This document shows, piece by piece, positions 1 to 5,870 of a DNA stretch of 9,458 nucleotides (the first letter of the stretch is position 1; each line of letters starts with the position of its first letter). The notes below the pieces were generated by a model. It ran no database searches. It saw only the letters and a list, made by a program, of their open reading frames with translations, and was not told where the DNA came from. The DNA is from Planctomycetota bacterium. Its GTDB lineage: Bacteria; Planctomycetota; Phycisphaerae; UBA1845. A program made the translations under genes and the position numbers. The DNA is taken from NCBI GenBank assembly GCA_022566435.1, contig JADFIX010000079.1:1-9458 (forward strand), in the 5' to 3' direction.

Positions 1-352
1 GATTGAGCAGCACCTGCGCCGCGGACCAGTCGAGATCCGCCTGATCGAGCATGGACTGAAGCTTGGGAACGAATTTGACCTTGCCCACGATGCTGTCGGC
101 GAACGACGTCCTTTGGCCCAACGCCCCGCGGCGGAGAATCGGGTCGATTCCTTTCTGCACGGTTTTCTTTCCGCGAAGACGATCCTGCAACTTCTTGCGG
201 TCGGCAATCTTGGATTCGGCGATGACCTGAAAGATTCCGTAGAACACGAGCATCGAACCGAGAACCGGCAGAACATAGATCGCCAAATCTTGAAACGCCG
301 CCAGGGTCGGCGGCATAGCGATGCCGATGGCTGGTGTAATCATATCTGCCAT
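1..352 (-). CDS. tadB: TadB-like inner-membrane platform protein, N-terminal part (runs off the left edge)
   Basis: This reading frame is open from an ATG at 352 down to base 2 (117 residues) with no stop, so the C-terminal part lies outside the window. One hydrophobic helix is visible at about residues 22-44, followed by a basic stretch (48-64) and a segment around 94-116 (KFVPKLQSMLDQADLDWSA) that matches the start of the cytoplasmic domain of TadB proteins, where an 'L-x-x-L-x-x-A' helix precedes the type II secretion F domain. TadB is known to form the inner-membrane platform of the Flp pilus machine together with TadC. The start is supported by GAGGA about 8 bases upstream. It begins 24 bases after the cpaF stop, the expected order and operon spacing. 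The identity is inferred from position plus the N-terminal pattern; the diagnostic T2SSF domain is not in view. Confidence 0.83.
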   Translation of the reverse strand, partial: MADMITPAIGIAMPPTLAAFQDLAIYVLPVLGSMLVFYGIFQVIAESKIADRKKLQDRLRGKKTVQKGIDPILRRGALGQRTSFADSIVGKVKFVPKLQSMLDQADLDWSAAQVLLN

Positions 353-376
353 TGATAATCCTCTGTTGCAGTCGCC

Positions 377-1837
377 CTATGCCCCGTCGTCCACCAATAG
401 TACTTGGCGTTTAAAGAGATCGGGGTCGATGCCCACACCGACCTCGTCCAGTCGTTCGAGGAACGAAGGTCGTATTCCTGTGGCGACGAATTGCCCCTTC
501 GCCTTGCCCGCGCTACTGATTCCCGACTGCTCGAACAAGAAGATGTCCTGCATCGTGACGATCTCGCCCTCCATGCCGGTCACTTCCGTGATCGTGCAGA
601 TTTTTCGCGGACCGCCCGTTAATCGTTGTGCCTGAACAATCAAGTTGATGGCCGATGCAAACTGCTGGCGAATCGCGCGCAACGGCAGCTCGAATCCCGC
701 CATCATGACCATGGTTTCCACACGGGCCACGGTATCACGCGTGCTGTTGGCGTGCAGCGTGGTGAGCGATCCATCGTGTCCGGTATTCATGGCCTGCAAC
801 ATATCAAGGGTCTCGGCGCCGCGGCACTCGCCGACCACGATTCGATCCGGTCGCATGCGAAGACTGTTGATCAGCAGGTCGCGAATGGAGATGCGTCCCT
901 TGCCTTCAATGTTGGCCGGACGGGTCTCCAGTCTGACGATGTGCGGTTGGCGTAGCTGCAGTTCCGCCGCATCCTCGATGGTCACGATTCTGTCCGTGGC
1001 GGGGATGAACGACGAGAGGTTGTTCAGCAGGGTTGTCTTGCCGGAACCGGTACCCCCGACGACCAGTATGTTCAGGCGCGCTTTGACGCACGCTTCGAGG
1101 AAGTCTCGCATCTCCGGGGTACAAGACTTGTAGTTGATGTAGTCGTCCCAGGTCAGTGGATCGGCGCCGAATCGCCGGATGGACATCGCGGCGCCGTCGA
1201 TCGCCAACGGTGGAATCACCGCGTTGACCCGGCTGCCGTCCGCGAGACGGGCATCCACGAGCGGGCAGGTTTCGTCGCAGCGCCGGCCCACGGCACTCAC
1301 GATCTTGTCGATCACGTGCATCAGGTGGGCGTTGTCCCGAAACTGTATCTCCGTCAACTCGAGTTTGCCATGAGTTTCGATGTAGACTTGCTTCGGACCA
1401 TTCACCAAAATGTCGCTGATGTTCGGATCCCCCAGGATCACTTCCAGCGGTCCAAGTCCGAAGGTTTCATCGAGAACTTCGTTGATCAGACGCTGCCGCT
1501 CGTTGAAGTTGAGTAGCGTATTTTCTTCGTCCGCCAGACGTGACAGAATGCCCTTGACCTGCTCGCGCAGCTCATCTTCCTCGCCGACCATGCGCGCCAA
1601 GTCGAGCTGGTCGATCAACTTTCGATGCAGACGCATTTTTAGTTGATTGAACTGATCCGCTTTTTCCGAGGATACTCGCTTTGGCGCTCCGGCGGGGGGC
1701 CGTGGCGGGCTCGCCTGCCCCGCCAAGTCGGGAGACTCCGCAGGCTTGCCGCCGCTTGCGGAAGCACCCGTGGCGGGAGCGCTCTTGGGTGGCGCCTGTG
1801 CCGTCGCTACGTTGTTGGGTAGCCGTTTTCCGAACAT
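377..1837 (-). CDS. cpaF: CpaF/TadA-family secretion ATPase of the Flp/Tad pilus
   Basis: 486 residues, normal for the family. It is the hexameric ATPase that powers assembly of Flp/Tad pili at the cytoplasmic face of the inner membrane. After a Pro/Ala/Ser-rich, probably disordered N-terminus (about 10-58) come an all-helical segment (60-125), the N-terminal sensor domain (about 126-235) and the RecA-like ATPase core. All signature motifs are intact: Walker A GGTGSGKT (261-268), Asp box RIVTIEDAAEL (283-293), Walker B RIVVGECRG (332-340) and His box TGHDGSLTTLHANS (352-365). The ATG at 1837 has GGGGA six to eight bases upstream. It lies 80 bases after the cpaE stop and 24 bases before tadB, so it probably shares their transcript. 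CpaF is preferred over GspE or PilB because of the neighbouring CpaE and TadB and because the zinc-binding Cys cluster of GspE/PilB is absent. Confidence 0.97.
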   Translation of the reverse strand: MFGKRLPNNVATAQAPPKSAPATGASASGGKPAESPDLAGQASPPRPPAGAPKRVSSEKADQFNQLKMRLHRKLIDQLDLARMVGEEDELREQVKGILSRLADEENTLLNFNERQRLINEVLDETFGLGPLEVILGDPNISDILVNGPKQVYIETHGKLELTEIQFRDNAHLMHVIDKIVSAVGRRCDETCPLVDARLADGSRVNAVIPPLAIDGAAMSIRRFGADPLTWDDYINYKSCTPEMRDFLEACVKARLNILVVGGTGSGKTTLLNNLSSFIPATDRIVTIEDAAELQLRQPHIVRLETRPANIEGKGRISIRDLLINSLRMRPDRIVVGECRGAETLDMLQAMNTGHDGSLTTLHANSTRDTVARVETMVMMAGFELPLRAIRQQFASAINLIVQAQRLTGGPRKICTITEVTGMEGEIVTMQDIFLFEQSGISSAGKAKGQFVATGIRPSFLERLDEVGVGIDPDLFKRQVLLVDDGA

Positions 1838-1917
1838 CTGGTTTCCCCGACCCCTTGTTTGCCGAGAAGTCTCCCTGCCGCGGGTCGTATTTCTTCCCGT
1901 AGCGGACGCGGGCTATA

Positions 1918-3105
1918 TCAGCTTGACGCGAATATCCGGCCGATCAACCCCTTCTTCTGTGTGCCTTTATCATCGGTTTCGCTAACTGGGCTATGCAGCC
2001 GTTTCGCAATTTCCTGGATGGCTTCGCGCACTTTAGTTTTCGGTCCATGCTGTTGCAGTGTCTCACCGAGGTTGATCGCGGCGCTCACCGTTTGCCAGTC
2101 GTCGGGAATCGTCGCAAACGCCGATAAATCCAGCGTGCTCGCCACGTCAGCGACGGACAGCACGCTAGCGTTTCGGCCAACGCGATTGCAGATCAAATTC
2201 ATTCGTTCTGGGCCGTAACCGTTCCCGCTGAGGTCATCGAGTATGCGTTGCGCATTTCGGACCGTCGGTACGAGTTGCTGCACCAATAAAAAGTGTGAAT
2301 CCGAAAGATCCAGCACCGGCAGGGCGTGCAGGTCGAATCGGGTCGGCCCGTCGACCACCACGTAGTCGTTGAACTGTAACAAGCTGGATAACATTCCCAC
2401 GCACGAGGCGGCGGTGATGGTTTCAGCTTGGGCAAGGCTCGAAGGGCGACTGAGTACCTGGAGGCCGCTGCCGTGTTTGACAAGCGCCCTTTCGACGACC
2501 TGGGCCTCCAGTGCTTCCGGAGATTGACAGAGATCCGCCACCGTATACTTCGGCGTCACATCCAATAGGGTGGCCACTTGACCAAAACGATAGTCGAGGT
2601 CGACGATTGTGACTCGCCCTTCCGCCAGTCCTGCCAGTTCCGCGGCCAGGTTTGTGGCCAGCATCGACGCACCGACCCCGCCCGAGGCGCCCATCACTGA
2701 GATGAGCTTGCCCATCGGCATGGTAGTGACACGCGTCGAGTTGATACGTTCGATTGTTTCGCTAAGCGCTTTGGCCTCGATCGGCTTGGGTAGGAATTCC
2801 TTGATACCCAAGCGAATCGACTCGAGGATGAGTTTTCCGTCTGTGGATTCCGAGGTGGCGATAAACGTGAGATTTTCCGAAGCCGCGACTACCTCGGCGA
2901 CAACCGGCAACACAGCCTGCGGAGAGGGATCGAGGTTGAGCAGCACCGCATTGACCTGGAACTGCTTCACCGCCCGCTCCAGAAGCGCGGGCTCGTCGAC
3001 CTCGGCGACGATCTTGACACCGGAAACACTCAAAAGGACCGCGCGCAGCTCGGACCGCAATCCGTCGTCCGCATTGACTACAATAAAACGAACATCTTGC
3101 GCCAT
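1918..3105 (-). CDS. cpaE: CpaE/TadZ-like pilus localisation protein (pseudo-receiver plus MinD/ParA-like domain)
   Basis: 395 residues from the ATG at 3105. I chose that start because AAGGA lies 7 bases upstream; an in-frame extension to 3228 would add 41 basic, low-quality residues. Residues 5-125 have the layout of a response-regulator receiver, but the phospho-acceptor Asp is replaced by Asn (AVLLNLD, N57), while the conserved Lys is kept (FLPKPI, K107). Residues 133-375 form a MinD/ParA-type ATPase fold: P-loop GASGGVGAS (139-147), VTIVDLDYRFG (165-175) and a Walker B-like YVVVDGP (248-254). The P-loop lacks both lysines of the deviant Walker A motif (KGGxGK[ST]). CpaE/TadZ proteins position the Tad machine, often at a pole, and commonly have atypical P-loops. 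The gene sits directly upstream of cpaF, as in other tad loci. Confidence 0.9.
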   Translation of the reverse strand: MAQDVRFIVVNADDGLRSELRAVLLSVSGVKIVAEVDEPALLERAVKQFQVNAVLLNLDPSPQAVLPVVAEVVAASENLTFIATSESTDGKLILESIRLGIKEFLPKPIEAKALSETIERINSTRVTTMPMGKLISVMGASGGVGASMLATNLAAELAGLAEGRVTIVDLDYRFGQVATLLDVTPKYTVADLCQSPEALEAQVVERALVKHGSGLQVLSRPSSLAQAETITAASCVGMLSSLLQFNDYVVVDGPTRFDLHALPVLDLSDSHFLLVQQLVPTVRNAQRILDDLSGNGYGPERMNLICNRVGRNASVLSVADVASTLDLSAFATIPDDWQTVSAAINLGETLQQHGPKTKVREAIQEIAKRLHSPVSETDDKGTQKKGLIGRIFASS

Positions 3106-3871
3106 CGACCGTTCCTTCGCCCATTTTCCCCCGAGCCGCAACGCCGCAAGACGGGCGATCGACCGGATGCAGACAGACTTCATCCGCTTCCGCACCGAAC
3201 TGTTCCGAACGGTCTGATAAAACGACACGTCTCACAGTCTGGTGGCCGCTCGGTGCCCCTAGTCCGCTGGTGGGCGCGGACCTTCGCCTGTACAAGCCTA
3301 CCGAAAAGAAGCACTTCTGATGGATGTATCGGCTAGTTCAGGATGCAAATGCGATTGGACGTCGCTCGATCGCGATCCGCCCACAAAGCCTCGAAGAGGT
3401 TTAACATAACGAGAGATTATGGGACTTGCGGTGGCATCAACTGCCGTCGACGCGCGACCGCACGACCTGAGTGTGGAGGCGATGACCAACGGCGATCGAA
3501 GCCCGACCGCGACCGCACGCTTGCGTTGGAATACGGATTGGACACTCTGCCGGCGAGTCATCATGCGCCCTCCTAAGGACTAAGATTTATCTTGCTCCCC
3601 TCCGGGTCAAAGCTATGCACTTTGATCAGGGTGGCGCGACAATTCACTTTGTGGGCGGACTCAACGCTTTGCGTCCCATCCTTGCGAATGGTTTGCCTTT
3701 CGGGATGTCATTTCAAACCTACGATTTGGTTTATGCGCCCGCAAAGGAACTTGGATTTTTATCTAGACTTCTTCGGACTGCAGATTTGGACGAGGCATAC
3801 ACGCGGCCGAAAATATATAGCGTGGACCGCCCTTGGTCGCGATCCCCCAGGCGTGTCGATCGGGCGGTGTG
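3106..3871. other. 766-base gap between the tadG-like gene and cpaE
   Basis: No confident gene lies between the tadG-like stop (3872) and the cpaE start (3105). It holds the doubtful ORF at 3298-3564 with its strong AGGAGG. A plus-strand open frame at 3615-3965 has a fairly protein-like first 75 residues, but it has no visible ribosome binding site and overlaps the 3' end of the tadG-like gene by 94 bases. The leader 3106-3297 probably carries the cpaE promoter or transcript leader, but I see no convincing -35/-10 pair or terminator. The gap is long for an otherwise compact operon, which suggests a lost or decayed gene. Confidence 0.5.
3298..3564 (-). CDS. Doubtful small ORF with a strong ribosome binding site; possible decayed TadE-like gene
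   Basis: An 88-residue frame opens at a double ATG (3564/3561) preceded at 3569-3574 by a perfect AGGAGG, spaced 4 bases from the first ATG and 7 from the second. That is a better ribosome binding site than most genes here have. The first ~30 residues (RKRAVAV then LVIAS) faintly recall the N-terminus of TadE-type pseudopilins, where a basic stretch and AVAVELALVxP lead into a membrane helix. No hydrophobic helix follows, however, and the rest is Arg/Ser-rich and unlike a folded protein. It sits between tadG and cpaE, where a TadE or small Flp pilin gene might be expected. It could be a decayed or frameshifted tadE, a real but unrecognised gene, or chance. I recognise no family. Confidence 0.28.
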   Translation of the reverse strand: MMTRRQSVQSVFQRKRAVAVGLRSPLVIASTLRSCGRASTAVDATASPIISRYVKPLRGFVGGSRSSDVQSHLHPELADTSIRSASFR

Positions 3872-5050
3872 TTATCTGACGAGAACCAGTTGCCCTAGCC
3901 TTCCATTGGTGCTGGGCGCGGCCGGATCGAGGATCACGCCGGGACCGGCAAAGAGAACCGGCTGAATCCACAATCCGCGTTGATGTGAAGCACCCTTGAC
4001 ACGAACGTCCATGAGCCGCCCGAATCGAATGTCGGTGATAGTATAGACCGCATTCGAGCCCTGTTCGACGACCATATCATGCAAGAGAAACGCGATAATG
4101 TCACCGACACGGAGTTCGATGCTTGACTCCAGCGCCGCCTTGATGCCGGGATCGCCGGTGATGGGATAGGTGATGGGATCACCGGACGAGTCGAAGAACG
4201 CCAGCGTCGTCGTGCCGATTTCCGCCGCGAGATCCTGCGCCGGTACGCCGTTTTCAACATGCGCGGCGAGCGCGAGTGTGCTTTGATTCGGCGTCCCGAT
4301 ATTCAGCAAACCGAAGTTGCCCGGCGCCAAATTGCCGGGGTAAATGTCGATTTCGCCGATGCCGTCGGCCGAGTTGTCCACGGTGTTACCCGCATTGTCG
4401 AAGCTGTAGTCATCGTTTCCGGCCGCCAACTGGGTTTCAAACTCAGTCCTATTGATGGTGAACGGCAAGAGATAACCAGGGCTGACGCCCGGATCGAACC
4501 CCAGTACCCGATCGTCGAACGCCGCGGTCGCCGTGGCCGTGACGTTGCCGGAGTAATACCCGAAGATGGATGCGAATAGGAATTCGACGGGTCCGTTAAA
4601 GGAGCCGTTCCGGCGGGCCACCACTTGCACCGCGTTGTTCTGATCCAGGGCGGCGGTGATGTCGATTGGCGATGTTGCGGAGGTGACGTCGATCCAGCCG
4701 AGCGTGATGTCGCTGTTCGGGAGATAAGTACTATCGGTCCCATAAGTGCCGTTTGATGCCCCGATGGATACGCCCCGAGCTTGTGACATGTTCACCACGT
4801 CGTCGAACAATTCGCTGTCGCCGTCGGCGAGGCGGACCAGCATCATATCGTCGGTCACGTAACCGGAAACGGCAGCGAGTGCCGCTGCATCGGCCGTACG
4901 CTGTAAATCGGCGCGTGCGGCGAACATCCCACCCAGGTCAATCGTCAACGCCGCCGTCCCGACCAGTAGGCCCAGGAGTACCACCACTTGTACGACGACA
5001 ACGGCCCGTCTCTTGTGATCCTTTGTTCTATACGCCTTTCGCACGTTCAT
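3872..5050 (-). CDS. tadG: TadG-like Flp pilus-assembly protein with TadE/G-type N-terminus
   Basis: 392 residues from the ATG at 5050 (GGTGG about 8 bases upstream); a TTG start at 5089 would add 13 residues but is less likely. After a basic stretch (MNVRKAYRTKDHKRR) comes one membrane helix at about 16-38, then IDLGGMFAARADLQRTADAA. This is the signature of the 'Putative Flp pilus-assembly TadE/G-like' N-terminal domain, in which a pseudopilin-like helix is followed by an Asp-Ala-Ala-Ala helix. The remaining ~330 residues should be exported; they end in a compact conserved region (about 265-392) closing with LGQLVLVR. Members are thought to be minor pseudopilins or envelope anchors of the Tad machine. 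The gene lies upstream of cpaE-cpaF-tadB on the same strand. Its C-terminal third is 51% identical by hand alignment (65 of 127) to the fragment at 5433-5864. The exact role of this long form is unknown. Confidence 0.82.
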   Translation of the reverse strand: MNVRKAYRTKDHKRRAVVVVQVVVLLGLLVGTAALTIDLGGMFAARADLQRTADAAALAAVSGYVTDDMMLVRLADGDSELFDDVVNMSQARGVSIGASNGTYGTDSTYLPNSDITLGWIDVTSATSPIDITAALDQNNAVQVVARRNGSFNGPVEFLFASIFGYYSGNVTATATAAFDDRVLGFDPGVSPGYLLPFTINRTEFETQLAAGNDDYSFDNAGNTVDNSADGIGEIDIYPGNLAPGNFGLLNIGTPNQSTLALAAHVENGVPAQDLAAEIGTTTLAFFDSSGDPITYPITGDPGIKAALESSIELRVGDIIAFLLHDMVVEQGSNAVYTITDIRFGRLMDVRVKGASHQRGLWIQPVLFAGPGVILDPAAPSTNGRLGQLVLVR

Positions 5051-5294
5051 CGTTTCAACCACCAATCTGCCGAAAATGACATCCGGCAATAGTTGACGAG
5101 TCGTGCCTCAGGGGCGCGACGCAACTCGGGATGCCAAACGATAGTTTCCTCTTCCCCTTGTTCGTTCGTTGTGGGTATAGTCGTTGTCTATTTCGCCGGC
5201 GCCTTCGGCCCGCGGCCGACAATCGAAACCCCTCCTGATCGTCGTACGGCTAGGACGCGAGAGAGCATATTTCGGCCCGAACGCGCTGCCGTTT

Positions 5295-5310
5295 GGGTCT
5301 CTAGAGACCC
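5295..5310. promoter_or_regulatory. Perfect 16-base palindrome, candidate regulator site
   Basis: GGGTCTCTAGAGACCC reads identically on both strands with no spacer. It lies about 245 bases upstream of the tadG-like start at 5050. A gapless palindrome of this length is typical of sites for dimeric helix-turn-helix repressors, but no regulator gene is in view and no promoter could be placed beside it. It could also be a chance or cruciform-forming sequence. Confidence 0.4.
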
Positions 5311-5361
5311 TACACTGAACATACAATATATCTTCTCGTGGCCAAAACGACCGATTTGGTT

Positions 5362-5374
5362 CCGGTAATACCGG
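5362..5374. promoter_or_regulatory. Perfect 13-base palindrome with a central single base
   Basis: CCGGTAATACCGG consists of CCGGTA and TACCGG around one central base. It lies 51 bases to the right of the 16-base palindrome in the same gene-free region. The sequences differ, so they are not two copies of one operator. The assignment as a regulatory site is inference from symmetry and position only. Confidence 0.3.
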
Positions 5375-5432
5375 CGTTCGTTCTATCCGCCACCTGGGTT
5401 GCGTAGACCGCCCAGGACCGCGGACCGGGCAA

Positions 5433-5864
5433 CTATCTTACGAGTACGAGTCTTCCCACGAGCCCACCGGAGCTGGGAGCATTCTTACTGATGACCACGT
5501 CGCCACCGACATAACTGATCGGCTGAATGAAGAACCCACGCTGGTTCGGGGGACCTGTGAGACGAATGTCCATGACCCGCCCATAACGAATCTGCGTAAT
5601 CGTATAGATGGCGTTCGAACCCGACAGAATTACGTCGGAATGAAGAAAGAAGCCGATCTCCTGCCCGATAATATCGGCGATGGAAGTTTTGAGCGTTGCC
5701 TCGAGCCCCGGGCTGCCGGTCATGTCGTACGTCACCGGCGCGCCATCCGCACCGAAAAAAGTCAGATCGGACGTGCCGATCTCGGCGACGAGGTCGGTAT
5801 CGGAAACGCCGTTCTGGATTTGCTCGACCTCGGAATCGACGCCCTGATTGCCGAGGTCGATAAA
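5433..5864 (-). pseudogene. C-terminal fragment of a second TadG-like protein, 5' end missing
   Basis: About 143 residues, ending VGRLVLVR at the stop (5433), align with the last third of the intact tadG-like protein at 3872-5050. In hand alignment 65 of 127 residues are identical, including YTIT-IR-GR-MD-R, NQRG/HQRG, IQP and the shared LVLVR end. Homology can be followed back to FIDLGNQG (5864-5841), which corresponds to LLNIGTPNQ in the paralogue. Beyond that the open frame continues to 6914 only as the antisense of a secretin gene and no longer resembles TadG. The membrane helix and about two thirds of the protein are therefore absent. As it stands this cannot be a working TadE/G protein. 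An intact copy may exist elsewhere if the join at 5838-5870 is artificial. Adjacent duplicated TadG-like genes would be compatible with separate minor-pilin roles. Confidence 0.8.
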
Positions 5865-5870
5865 CGGCCT
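5838..5870. other. Head-to-head breakpoint joining two 5'-truncated genes
   Basis: Left of this interval the minus strand encodes the TadG-like C-terminus; right of it the plus strand encodes a secretin from its N1/N3-to-barrel region onward. Both proteins lose their N-termini at the same place on opposite strands. Recognisable homology overlaps by roughly 20 bases (plus-strand LIAEVDKRPRQ from 5844; minus-strand FIDLGNQG to 5864), so a short microhomology may have mediated the join. No insertion-sequence ends or target duplications are visible. The exact base cannot be fixed without intact relatives to align. Confidence 0.75.

Larger units (their letters stand above)
5051..5432. other. Gene-free region between the two tadG-like genes
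   Basis: 382 bases follow the truncated tadG-like gene and precede the intact one on the minus strand. Frames here are short, basic and not protein-like. The region contains two perfect palindromes (5295-5310 and 5362-5374), listed separately. GC-rich complementary arms just after the stop of the right-hand gene (about 5411-5431) could fold into a short stem but have no T-tract, so I do not call a terminator. A promoter for the tadG-cpaE-cpaF-tadB block is expected here, but no -35/-10 pair stands out. Confidence 0.55.

Noticed and set aside
3106..3228. Upstream extension of cpaE to 3228
   Set aside because: It adds 41 basic residues without the receiver fold, while the ATG at 3105 has a well-placed AAGGA and begins exactly at the receiver's first strand.
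3615..3965. Plus-strand ORF of 116 residues in the tadG-cpaE gap
   Set aside because: Its first ~75 residues look moderately protein-like, but there is no ribosome binding site, no recognisable family, and the end overlaps the convergent tadG-like gene. It is left as a note, not a gene.
5411..5431. GC-rich stem after the truncated tadG-like gene as a terminator
   Set aside because: The pairing is only about six base pairs with a G-T pair, and no T-tract follows on the minus strand.
5640..5837. N-terminal extension of the secretin frame to an ATG at 5640
   Set aside because: Those 66 residues are the exact antisense of the conserved TadG-like C-terminus and contain no signal peptide or secretin N-domain pattern, so they are not real secretin sequence.
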